DNA of 64,000 nucleotides. Source: Loxodes magnus. Taxonomy: Eukaryota; Ciliophora; Karyorelictea; Loxodida; Loxodidae. Both the position numbers and the translations under genes were made by a program. Below the pieces are notes generated by a model, which saw only the letters and a program-made list of their open reading frames with translations, searched no databases and was not told where the DNA came from. The DNA lies in contig CAMPDV010000232.1 in the NCBI GenBank assembly GCA_946699065.1, forward strand, positions 310,001 through 374,000, read 5' to 3'. Positions 39,150 to 50,358 of the stretch are shown here, in pieces. The first letter of the stretch is position 1; each line of letters opens with the position of its first letter.

Positions 39150-41351
39150 TATACAACGTTCTTTCTATTTGATTATTTATATTTCGTAAAGAGATTTTTG
39201 AACTCTTTTTGATTAGTTATTTTTAATAATTCACAATACCTTTTATAAAAGATAGCTTTAAATACTCTTATAGAGACATTTTTTTAGTAATTTTATTTTG
39301 TCCTAAGATTGTCATTTATTTTTTATCTTCAGTTCTTAAAAACCACTTTTGAAAAAAATTAATTAATCTTTTAAAACTTTATCCATTTTAAAATATTTAT
39401 CCATCCCAATCTTCTGTATTGTAAAATTCAGAGAAAAAAATAAAGGTTAATTTTTTCACGATTTCATGCTTTAATTTATTATCTCTTTTGTTCCTTGAGA
39501 TCCTTTTCAATTAAGTAAATTCTTATAAAATTAAATATTTTATCACAAGTTTTTATCATTTACACGAAAAGAAATTTGAATGTTTAAAAATTTCCAAATT
39601 CTAGTTTTATTTCTATTTTTCTCAACAATTTTATATTTGGAATTTTTTCATTCAATTTTATTCCCTTTTAACTTTTTTATCCCCAAATAAAAATATGTTC
39701 CTTCCCGAAAATATCCTCTAGTGTAAAACACTGAGACTAAAACAAATTTTGTATTTTTTGAAATTTAACTATAAAATTGAAAAATAAATAAAAAAACTTA
39801 CTATAATAAAAAAATTTTCTAATAGGAAGCAAAACATGTTAAACATAAAAATTAGAATTTAATTGTGTACTAAACATAACATATAGCATAATTTAATAAA
39901 TAATAATAATAATAATAATATCTAAGATTACAAATAAATAGAAGCAAAATTTAATTTAAATAAATAAAAATAAAAATAAAACATCTAATAAAGATTTTTA
40001 AATAATAATCAAGATTATAAACTAACTTTGCATTTACAAATAAATTTAGCAACTTCAAAAAAAAATTCTAATTTTTGCATAACTTGAACTTTTTACAAAA
40101 CCACAATTGGATAAATTTCTAAAAAATTTTATGAAATAAAAAATCTTAAGTTTACTATATATCTTTAAATACTAAAAAATAAATTTAGCATTACCCTCTT
40201 AAATCACTTACACACTTTGACGAATTTCAATAATCTATAAATATAACTTACTATAATAACCTTAATATTAAAGAATGCAAAACTTTTAAATTCCTAAATA
40301 AAACATAACAATTTGATAAAAATTTTATAAACCAACAAATACTTAACTCACCTAGAACATTCATTTAAATGAATAACTAATAATTAATCTTTAAAATGAA
40401 AATTAAATTAAGTTCAAATTAAGTTACTCAAATTCAACTTGAAATCCTCCACTTTCGCACAGTCTTGTCAACAGACCCCGATACCAACCATTTATTATCA
40501 CCACTTAATGCTATAGAAGCTATTTCTTTTGTATGCCCTTATAAAGTCTATATGCACTCACCCTTATCAAAATTCCATATCTTGATTGTTCTATCACCAG
40601 AACCAGAAAATATAGCACTTGAATCAGCACTTAACTGAATACTTGTTACATATTTTTTGTGACCTTAAAGAGTACGAATTCACTAACCAGTTGAGAAGTC
40701 TCATATCTTAATTGATTTGTCCCACGAACCCGATATTATATACCTATTATCCCAAGACACTATTACTGATAAAACATCGCTTGAATGCCCAGAAAGAGTT
40801 CGAACAAGCTGACCAGTCTGGAAATTCCAGATCTTTATGGTTGTATCTACAGATGCTGATATAATATATTTAGAGTCAAGGGAGATTACTACTGATTCAA
40901 CTAAAGAAGTATGTCCCGTTAAAATTCTTTGGAGAGCACCATTTTGGAAATTTCAGATCTTGATCGTTGTATCACCAGATGCTGATACAATATAGTTAGA
41001 GTCTGGGGAGATTACTATCGATCTAACTGTATTAGTATGACCTGTTAAAGTTCTTAGGAGAACACCAGTCTACGAATTTCAGATCTTTATGATGTTGTCA
41101 CCAGATGCTGATACGATATATCTAGAATCAGGGGAGATTATTACCGAAGAAATTCAATCAGTATGTCCAGTCATAGCTCTTAGGAGAGTACCAGTCTGAA
41201 AATTCCAAATCTTTATCGAATATTCAGGAAATGTTGAACCTGATACAATTCAATTCAGGTCCCTTGATATGGCTACCGTTAAAACTTCAGAGATATGACC
41301 AGTAATGACTAAGTCTAAAAAATATTAAAGAAGTACCTTTACTTTTGTCAT
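39150..41351 (-). repeat. Left arm of an old inverted duplication (with WD40 gene)
   Basis: Its reverse complement aligns with 49435-52654: the WD40 coding part is strongly similar, and the 3' flanks show shared blocks (for example TAAGTATTTGTTGGTTTATAAA and CGTGTAAATGATAAAAACTTG) separated by many indels. The arms are 8 kb apart. Divergence in non-coding parts indicates an old event. The right arm is about 1 kb longer because of extra AT-rich modules near 51100-52200. Confidence 0.8.
40434..41351 (-). CDS. WD40-repeat protein, WD40 domain only (duplicate lacking the membrane anchor)
   Basis: 305 aa from ATG at 41351 (MTKVKVLLQ) to TGA. Seven WD40 repeats (TGH...IKIWN pattern) form one predicted beta-propeller, a protein-interaction platform. 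In-frame TGAs mostly fall at the Trp of IKIWN or at TDWISS; two sit where the paralogue has Leu and Cys. Compared with the paralogue at 48769-50358, the N-terminal myristoylation site, TM span and coiled coil are missing; homology stops about 15 codons before the first repeat. A one-base difference just before the propeller puts the upstream sequence in another frame, so this is either a soluble short form or a decaying 5'-truncated duplicate. Stops are TGA ATT TGA in tandem. Confidence 0.65.
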
Positions 41352-42354
41352 AGCTGATCTTATTTATAAGTTTTTTGTAACATAAATTGGGCAGAATTTC
41401 ATACTTAAAATGAAGAAGAGATATTTTCCCTAGTATGTGATTTCTTGCTCTTAGAAGTTTTCGTAAAAAAATACTTTTAGTAAATTGCTTTTCTTTTTTC
41501 TCCACTTTCCTTTTTATAACTTACTCAATAATTATTTAATTAAAATAACTTCACTTAATAATTTTCCTGATTTATCTTCAATACAATTAAACAATTAAAT
41601 TATTTATTTATTAACCATACTTATAAATATCTTATTTCTAAAAAATTGATATGAAAATACTATTTTTGTCTTAAATCAAGACAGATATAAAACTAACACT
41701 ACAGTGTACAAATTTTTACAATTTTAATTATTTTATATCTTTTTACTTTAAAAAAAAGGATAAATTATTATATTAAAAGTTTTATAACGAAGAATTTATA
41801 TCCTTATTATAATAACTTTAATATGCATTTATTAATTACAACTTTTTTGAGTTTTAAATTAAAGACTCTTAATAAGAAAACCTTATTTCTTTATAGACCC
41901 TAATAAATGATAAATAAAACAATGCAATTATTTTAAAACTACTGTTATTAATTATTGTTTTTCATTTATATTTAATCAAAAAATGATTTCTTTAAGCTTT
42001 TATTAATTAAAAAAATGAAATAAAATAAATTTCTTATTAATTAATTTGAATAGAGATAATATATTAAAAACGTAAAATTATTTAAAAAACATTAAAATTA
42101 GAATTTATAAGATAAAATCTTTTAATTATCCACTTTCTTACTACTATTTCATTAAATTTTTTTAAATAAAAATCTCCCTTAACATAATAAACTAATATCG
42201 TTTATTACTTTTAATTCTTATTCTTAGCAAAATAGATTATATAAATGTAATAAATAGAAGTAAATATTTAAAACTAACTAGAAATGTATGATCACTAATT
42301 TTAGCCTACGATTATTAAATAGTAATATTTAATTTTATTATTAATTTTTTTTTT
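41352..42354. other. AT-rich intergenic DNA between the inverted arms
   Basis: The first 150 nt upstream of the left WD40 gene contain a basic reading frame (starting VEKKEKQFTKS) joined out of frame to the WD40 part; it is not similar to the N-terminus of the paralogue. The rest is plain AT-rich DNA. Confidence 0.45.
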
Positions 42355-42863
42355 AAACCGCCATAGTTGTTCGAAGTGAACAACAAGGTCATCTTCATCA
42401 GAGGTTGGGGAAGTTAAGTACCCATAATCGACTTTATGTCTTCCTCTGATTTGGTTTGGCCTCGAGACATAAGATTCTTAGACCTTCGGCACTGACTTAT
42501 TATAATTTTTAATTCTGGAACGAAAAAGAAATAATATTGCGAGCTTCATCAGAGGTGGGGAATTTAAGTACCCATAATTGAAACATGTCGTCCTCTGCTT
42601 TGGTGAGGCAACGAGACACAATCCTGCCATGTCCTTGGACCTCCAACAAATAGAAAAGATTACGAGTATTCTAAAATTATATCAGTATTGAACATTTTTA
42701 TCAGTACTGAATAATTATACCGTATTGAACAAGGTCTACCAGTATCTGATAATTTTATCAGTAAGAAACGTTCTTATCAGTATGAAACATTTTTTTAAAG
42801 AGCTGCGCACCAATGAGAGTGCTACGCGCTCTATAATCAAATTTATTATTATTATTATTATTA
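42355..42863 (+). mobile_element. SINE-A, copy 1
   Basis: About 510 bp. Parts in order: 5' hairpin GTTGTTC/GAACAAC; two similar modules of about 95 nt (42396-42489 and 42546-42637), each with CAGAGG...CCTCTG closing a stem and GGGGAA-TTAAGTACCC inside; six 19-bp degenerate repeats with consensus TATCAGTATTGAACATTTT (42679-42794); a terminal stem-loop AAAGAGCTGCGCACC...CTACGCGCTCTATAATC; and a TTA tail. No ORF. The 3' stem-loop plus short-motif tail is typical of elements copied by non-LTR reverse transcriptases. Homologous copies at 52655-53168 (-) and 57125-57600 (+). Confidence 0.8.
42679..42794 (+). repeat. Six 19-bp degenerate tandem repeats inside SINE-A
   Basis: Units read TATCAGTATTGAACATTTT, TATCAGTACTGAATAATTA and so on, always 19 nt long. 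The copy at 57125-57600 has four units, the copy at 52655-53168 has six. Confidence 0.75.
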
Positions 42864-44109
42864 AAATAAGCTTTAATATGTTTAATTATATCTATTAAAA
42901 TACTTAAAATTTTATCCTTTTAGCTTTTAGAGTTATTAATTTAAATTGTTCTATTTAATTTATAAAGATATTAGATTAGTTATAATTAATAGTTAATATA
43001 TTTAGATACCTTTCTCTTTTTATACCAAACTAATATTATATTTATTATTTATACTTTCTTTGGAATTATCATTTCAAATTAATAATACCTATATTATTTT
43101 ACTTTATATAACACTTACTTATTTTCTATTATTATATACAATACTAGGCTATTTAAAAAATTTGAATCAAAGAGCATAACCAAAAAATAACTTCGGAGAA
43201 GAATAATTTTAACGATGTTTTAAAAAAAAAGCTCAGTAACTTTACTTTTTAGACCCTTAAAGTTATAAGTGGAAATAGTTCGTATGCTTAATTTATTATA
43301 TGTTTGGCTATTAAGCAATACAATGCTAAAAAGGTTAAAGATTTTTTGTAAAGGACTAATAAAAAATTTAATCCTTCAAGTAAATTCCTAGAATAGAAAT
43401 TCTATGAATATTGGAACTTTTGCAAAAGATTTACCTAATAGGTGTAAAATTTTAATGAACTTAAAAGATTATTTCTTATACCTATAGGATATTAGTCAGT
43501 AAACTTGGATAGAATGTTGTACGACTTAATAGTTATAATAGGATAGATAAAAATTGAAGATTAGTAAGATTTTGAAGAAATAATATAATTAGGAATAAAG
43601 CTAAATTAGTAATTCCATTTTGAGGGTTACTAATTCTTATTTGTTAATAAGTATCGAATAGCATTTATTTTATAACTATAAACTTGATAGAGCTTGTTTA
43701 ATATAATATAGAGAAAGTAATAAAACGTTGTTTTAAGAGTAATAATGAGTTAAATTAGATTAAGTAAAAATAATAATAGAAAGGAAGATTGATGATTTAC
43801 TATTAAGCTTCTTTTATTAATTATAAACTTATTTAATATAAGGAATATATTAGATTAAGTAATAAGACAAAAATTACTGTGATTAAAAGATTGTAGTTTT
43901 AGCATGATTTTTCTTACTAAAAGTTAGCAAATAATAGAGTTGTATTATGCTCATCTTCTCTTACTCTTCTGATGTTTTCTTCTTAAAATTAATAAAGATA
44001 ATTTTATTTTTCTGGCCTTTGGCTTCTGTTTTTTCCTTTAATCATCTAAGGGTTTATCACCTCGACAAATATGTAAACTTTTCAGAAATTTATTTGTTCT
44101 TCTTTTTAG
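42864..44109. other. AT-rich DNA, possible decayed coding sequence
   Basis: Around 43150-43930 two successive plus-strand frames give protein-like translations when TGA is Trp, but without an ATG, shared motif or repeat structure. This may be a remnant gene. I cannot name it, and chance cannot be excluded in this code. Confidence 0.3.
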
Positions 44110-44420
44110 CTCTCATTTACCCGAGGGTTCTCTCTAGCACTATGAAAGCTTGACGAGCGAGCCTTCTAATTTAATGACTTAATAACTAATTCTTATTTGG
44201 ACCTTATTCAAGACTGAAGCATTTTATTAAAGATTTAAGAATAATTTTTAATAAGAAGATTCCCAATTTGGACAAGATTAAGTGATTCTTTGGACGATTA
44301 GAATGAAATCAAGCTTTTGAGAAACTTTTTTAATATTAAATATTAATAATGAAAGAGTTGCACGCCAACGAGATGCTACACACTCTATAATCATTTTTAT
44401 TTATTTATAATTTATTTTAT
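44110..44420 (+). mobile_element. SINE-B, copy 1 (5' end uncertain)
   Basis: Matches the reverse complement of 60058-60464 from GGTTCTCTCTAGCA through CTTATTTGGACCTTATTCAAG to the terminal stem-loop GAAAGAGTTGCACGCC...CTACACACTCTATAATC, then a TTTA tail. The outer stem is GAGT/ACTC here and GAGC/GCTC in SINE-A, a compensatory pair. The body is unrelated to SINE-A, so only the 3' end is shared. It looks worn, and the 5' part is not clearly alignable. Confidence 0.65.
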
Positions 44421-44699
44421 TTTATCTAAATTATTTGAAAATGCATTTTTTAATATTTAAACACTAAATAATTATGATTAAAAAGTCTATTATATGGAAG
44501 CTTTTATATTTTAATCTAATTTTAATTTTTTAATTTTTAGAATAAATTAAAATAGTAATTGCTAATGTAATTTTAATCTAATTTTACTATTTAATTCTTT
44601 ATATTTAGAACGAGAGGGATTTAATATTTTATAAAGCTACTAATTATTATATTTAGCATAAGTGCTGGTTATTCAATATAAAAAATCTAACTTCAAGAA

Positions 44700-45385
44700 A
44701 GGTTGTTTTCCATTTTCTCTGAGCAGGGGAAAAAATCTGAAGAATCATTTTTAGCCACGTCTTAGCATCAATTAACCAATTCTTCTTTTGATAAAATGGA
44801 TATTCTCAGAAATTGATTCTCGAAAACTCCAAAATATGCAAAAAGAAAATAACTAGCTATCCATACAGATTAATTCACTTAAAGAATAAATTTAATGTTT
44901 GATATCTAACATAAATATGCTAAGATAAGAAATAATAACTTCAAGATCTAAATTAGCAAGCATCCTTAGTTATTAGAGTTTTATTAGAAAATTGTAAAAA
45001 CAGAAGAAAAAGCAAACTAAATCGTTGAGATTACTGAGAGTCTGTCTCTAAAAAACCTTGCTCATAATGGTCTTATGGATATAGAGCAAGTTATGCAACC
45101 AGATAAAGGAAATAGAATAAAGGAAAAATCTAAATGCTGGCTTTGTAAAATTCCTGGTCATTTTGTAAGACAATGATGGAAATTATAGGATAAACAAAAT
45201 ACAGAGAATAAGAAAATTCAAAAAGTATGGAATAAGCTAAGCAGATTGAAGTTACCCAAGAGGGTAAAATTTATAGACTTAAGAAAACAAACAAAAAAAT
45301 CAGCAAGTTTGTTGTGATGAACTTAATGAAAGATTCTATCACTTTAATTAATTATTATATAATTATTATATCTTATATTTAAAAC
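44700..45385 (+). mobile_element. Zinc-knuckle ORF retroposon, old copy
   Basis: Contains a coiled-coil-coding part (LQNMQKENNQLSIQINSL), the box LMDIEQ, and a CCHC-type knuckle region (CWLCKIPGHFVRQ). It ends in TATCACTTTAATTAATTATTAT, like the tail of the element at 37414-38160. Same family, broken, and more diverged than the copies at 37414 and 62627. Confidence 0.55.
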
Positions 45386-45939
45386 ATAATATTTTGCACT
45401 AAAGCTTCTTTTATTTTTTTATAATTAAGTGATTTCAAATCTTTCAAAAAAATTTTGATAGAGAAATAGATGGACATTTATTAAAGCTTTTTCGTATAAT
45501 TATTTAGTTTTCTCTTTTTCTTATACGTCAATTTTAACATCTTCTCTTATGAAATATATAGCATTTTTTATAAATCTTTCAAAATTTTAATTCTTGAATT
45601 ATTAGAATATGTCTCTTTATTAAAGTTTGTTATTTAAACTAATTAGAGATTAATCTAAATGAGTTTCTTATGAAGATTGACTTCTTTTTTATTACTGTAA
45701 AGTGAACAAGAAAAGATGGTTTGATATTAATAGCGATATTTTAATATGAAAGTATATAGCTTTTGAAAAAGAGCAGACAAATGAATAAGAAATGCGTATA
45801 TTATTATATATAAAATGCCTTCTAAGAAATAACAGAACTTTGAGCAAAGCATTTAAATAGGAAAATTCTCTAAAAAACAAAAAAGCGGAATAATTACAAT
45901 GAGTGAAAGAGAGAAATATGATTGATATGACGAACACTA
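45386..45939. other. AT-rich intergenic DNA
   Basis: No gene recognised; an 81-codon minus frame at 45692-45937 is rich in Phe, Leu, Ser and Tyr and lacks supporting features. Confidence 0.4.
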
Positions 45940-46650
45940 ACCACTTGGAAATCCAGAATTAAAAAAACTTCCGACAAAAAACACAAATAGAAATATTATC
46001 TAAGTCATTAAAAGAGTTTATGTTCAAAAATAGATATCTCACTGATAAAGTAGAAAAATTAGAAGAACTAATAACGTCTTTACTTGAGAAACAATATTAA
46101 TCATCATAAGAAATAGAAAAAAAATGGAACAAAGAATTCTTTAAATTTAATAATACATTCAGTTAACGCCATTTTTGTTTTTACAGAATTAATCAGATCC
46201 TATGGAAATAGAAAATGAAGCCCCAAATTAAAATAAACAGTAAACGTTTATTTAAAATAAGTAGTAAATTTAAATTAAGTAAGTGTTACAGGAATAATAG
46301 TTTAAAAGAAGAATAAAATGCTACGTGTGCAATAAATAACACCAATGAAAATACTGCTACTAACTAAGCGAAATTTAAAGAAAGAGTAAATAAGATATAT
46401 TAAAAAACTATTTAGGGTATATCCAATATAAAGCGGAAAAATTTATAGAAAAAAATTCTATAAATAAAATCTTAATCCTTGGAAAAATAATTAAGAAAGT
46501 TACATGCAAGACTAAAACTATTCAGATTATTAAAGGATGGTACATTAATGAAGTGCAATATCGCCTTTCTAAGCCTAGTAGGAATTCATGACAAAATAAT
46601 GGAGATAAGCTGATAGAATAGATCAGATAGCTGACTACTAAGGCTTTAAC
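45940..46650 (+). mobile_element. Zinc-knuckle ORF retroposon, diverged copy
   Basis: Encodes a coiled-coil stretch (TDKVEKLEELITSLLEKQ), the box PMEIENE, a Gln-rich linker and a CCHC knuckle (CYVCNKQHQWKYC, Trp as TGA), then a long basic C-terminal part still open in one frame. The two parts lie in different frames around 46165-46200, where a GT...AG stretch might be a short intron. Same family as 37414-38160, but the C-terminal region is longer. Partly broken or intron-bearing; undecided. Confidence 0.55.
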
Positions 46651-48768
46651 AAAGCTTTTAAACAATTAACTTTTAACTTTTTTTTAAAATCTATTATTAC
46701 AGTTTATTTGTTAAGGAATATTTAGATATTGATAAATTATGCTAAATTTATTTCTACTTTAACTATTATTCTTTGAAGATGATTCAAATAATATTTAAAT
46801 GATCTTTGGCATATATCTATCTAATTAAATGAAAGAACCTGTTAAGAAAAAAATGATTTGTAAATAAATTTCCAAAAAGTTTAATTAGTGGTAAGAAATT
46901 AAATAATCTAAGGAAATTTTTTCATTGTGCTCATTATTTTAGAGAATATATATTTTTATTTGCATGGCAAAGTAGATAATTTTTCAAAATTAAATCAAGA
47001 ATAATTAGTAAAGAAACAATTTACTCTTTTTAATTCTCTTCCAATAATGAATCCAAATATATATAAAGCCAATGCTATCTCTTTTGCTAATATTAAACTA
47101 TTTTAACTTATATATAATTTATTCTTAAAGTAACAATAATAAATTTGAATACTTTACCATTAGTTTATAATCTGTATTAACTACTCAAGTTAATACATCT
47201 AATAATTTAGTTATTAGCTTTATCTGATTCATTAAGTATCTCTTCTGCACTATCTCTATAAGTCTTTCATATATATATATAATATATTTACTTCTTAGTA
47301 ATAGGATATGCTGGAACTATTGGAAGAAACTTTCAAGAAGTGAGTATAAGCAAAAAGTTTTAACTTCTCGCATCAAAAAAAATAAAGTTTATTTGCTTTA
47401 TCTTTTCGAATAAAGACAGTATGATATTTTATTACTTTGTAATATTTGGATTTCTCTAAAATAGTTTCTCCGAAATAACATTCTCAAAAAATTATCAATT
47501 TAGATATAATTATTTAATAAAATATAAAGCATCAGTAAGGTATTTTTCTTAATTAAAAAACATACTTCCTTAAATTTATTGGCAAATATATATCATTTGA
47601 TAGAAATATGCGCATTTCTATTTGGTTATAAGATTTTAATCTTTTTTAATTTAAATTTTTGAGAATAAACAACATATTAGATTTCATAAATTTCTATAAA
47701 TCTATGCTTCAAAATTCTAATATGTTTTATTTTCAAATCTACTTGTAAGTTACTTACCTATTAGTACTTATTGATGATAAGTTTTTTAAGTTAATTTTAT
47801 GATGCTAAATCTTTTAGTTAAATTTAGGGCTTTAGTTAGCTTAATTATCTTAGATATTTCAAAGTAATTATCTCATCAACTTATTCAATCTTTAATCTTG
47901 GATTCTGTCAAGTATTTTATTGTTTTTCAATAAATATTTTTATGCTTTTCTTCGATTTGAAAAAGTAAGGGAAAGATCTTTCTGTTATATTTGTATTTAC
48001 ATTTTTATCTTATATCTTAAAAAAGCTCTAAAACGAGTTAGAAATTCAAAAAAAACTAAAAAATAATGAGAGTACTACTTAATTGTTAAACATCAGCCCA
48101 TCTTTAAGTTATAATGTGGTTCTTAACATAATTACTTGGCTAGAGCTTATTAACTTTCTAAAATTTTAACTTTTTTTTAATTTTAGTTCATTTATATCTT
48201 AATGATTTTAGAGTTTTTATAAAAGATTTAATAATTAAAAAAAAATTTTAACTCAGATAATTTTTTCATTTGAAGGAAAAAATGCATTCTTTTATAAAAG
48301 CATTTACACGCATATGATTTTTAAATTATATCAATAGAATTATAAACTATTTTAATACTAAAGATGTTTATAATTCATACTTTTATAAAAAATTATGATT
48401 ATTAATCTAATTATCTAAGTTTTAAGACCTTTAATTAATGTTTGTGTAATTGCATTAAAATTTTAAAAATTTAAGATAATTTTATAATGTTAACGAAAAT
48501 GAATAATATTATTAGTTTTTTAAGTTTTTCTTATACATTTTCTTTAATTTTAATATATGAAGGATGATAAGATAGTTATAAATACAATTATTTTAGTAGT
48601 TGTAATATCTGTAATTTTAAGTAATTATTTTATTATGTTAATAATGTTCTGATAATTTATATTCATAAAATAAGTTTATAAAAAAAAGGTAAAATTATTA
48701 TGTTACAGTTTGTGAAATTATCACTTTATTTGAATATAAGGAATCAAATGTATTAAAATAATTAAAAA
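46651..48768. other. AT-rich DNA upstream of the anchored WD40 gene
   Basis: One plus-strand frame from about 46690 to 48030 can be read as a hydrophobic, membrane-protein-like sequence with TGA only at Trp-compatible places, but no ATG-defined start, motif or homologue supports it. The last 700 nt should contain the promoter of the WD40 gene. Confidence 0.3.
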
Positions 48769-50358
48769 ATGGGGAATAGTTAATCAAATAACTAAAAAGA
48801 AGAATACGTATAATTATTTGACCAAGACAATTAAGTTCAAGGATATTAATAACTAGAATCAAGATGAAAATTTGTCAAGGTTTGTTTAGTTGTTATATTT
48901 TTCATCTTGTTGGCATAGGTCTCTTTTTAGTTTTCCATGGTTATTAAAGAAGATTGAGAAGAAATGAAGAATAATACAATCTAAAGCAAGTTACAAGTAT
49001 TAAATATGTAAGAGGATTTAAAATAGTTTTAATAGCAGATGTTGGACATATTGAAAAAATTATAATAGAGCTAGGATAATAAGTTTACGATAACGAATGA
49101 GTTTATTTTTGACTTATCTAAGTAGATGTAGAAAGAAACTAAGAGAATAGTAAGTTAAGAAAGTTAATAGATATAATTGAAGATAGAGAATAAGACAAAG
49201 CAAGCAATTTTTAGTTAGGTTAGTTAAGCAAACTAGTTAGTTAGTAAGTTAGACGGTGCATATAAGAATCTTTCGTAGCTATTAAATAAAGTTTCTTAGG
49301 AGAATAAAAAGAACTAGGAAGTGAGTGTAGATTAATAATAAGTAAAGAATTCGACTATAAATGAGTCGAGAGAGTAAGTTTTAAATAATTCTGATGTATA
49401 ACTGAACAATAATTAAAGTTTAACTAGGTTTTAACTAAGCTACGACCAAAGTAAAGGTATTTCTTTAATAGTTTTAGACTAAATCATCACTGGCCACACC
49501 TCAGCTGTTTTATCAGTAGCCATATCAAGTGACCTGAATTTAATTGTTTCTGGTTCGTACAGGTCTGAAAATTCGATAAAGATCTGGAATTTCCAAACAG
49601 GTGTTCTCCTAAGGACTTTAACTGGACATACTGATTGAATTTCTTCGGTAGTAATCTCCCCAGACTCTAGCTATATTATATCAGGTTCTTAGGATAGAAC
49701 GATCAAGATCTGAAATTCGTAGACTGGTTCTCTCCTAAGAACTTTAACAGGTCATACTAATACAGTTAGATCGGTAGTAATCTCCCCAGACTCTAACTAT
49801 ATTGTATCAGCATCTGATGACTACTCCGTAAATATCTGAAATTTCCACAATGGAACTCTCTTAAGAACATTGACTGGAAATGCTCGCTATGTTTACTCGG
49901 TAGTAATCTCCTCAGACTCTAATTATATAGTATCAGCATATGATGACAAAACTATAAAGATCTGGAATTTCCAGACTGGTCAGCTTGTTAGAACTCTTTC
50001 TGGGCATTCAGGCTATGTTTTATCGGTAATAGTGTCTTAGGATAATAGGTATATAATATCGGGTTCGTTGGACAAATCAATTAAGATATGGGAATTTTCA
50101 ACTGGTTAATGTATTCGTACACTTCAAGGGCATACAAGGGCTGTATGAAGTATTTCACTTAGTGCTGATTCAAGTATTATATTTTCTGGATCATTGGATA
50201 ATACAATCAAGATATGGGACTTTGATAAGGGTGAGTGCATATAGACTTTATAAGGGCATACAAATGAAATATACTCTATAGCATTGAGTGGTGACAATAA
50301 ATGGTTGGTATCTGGAGGATTTGACAATACTGTGAGAAAATGGAGGATTTCGAATTGA
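48769..50358 (+). CDS. Membrane-anchored coiled-coil WD40-repeat protein (intact)
   Basis: 529 aa, ATG to TGA, no intron. The N-terminus MGNSQSN fits an N-myristoylation site. A single TM span follows at about 37-58 (KVCLVVIFFILLA), then a Gln/Glu/Lys-rich probable coiled coil to about 230, then seven WD40 repeats from residue 241 to the end, enough for one propeller. It is thus a scaffold displayed on a membrane. Trp is encoded by TGA six times (residues 33, 63 and four in the repeats) and TGG six times, all at positions where WD40 repeats or neighbours use Trp. The end is TGA AGT TGA. Its truncated paralogue lies 7.4 kb away in inverted orientation. Confidence 0.88.

Noticed and set aside
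40434-41351. WD40 TGAs as ordinary pseudogene decay
   Set aside because: The frame is otherwise open, TGAs cluster at Trp sites, and the same Trp sites are TGA in the intact paralogue.
43947-44153. Plus-strand 68-codon ORF (MLIFSYSSDVFF)
   Set aside because: It overlaps the start of a SINE-B copy and has no motif.
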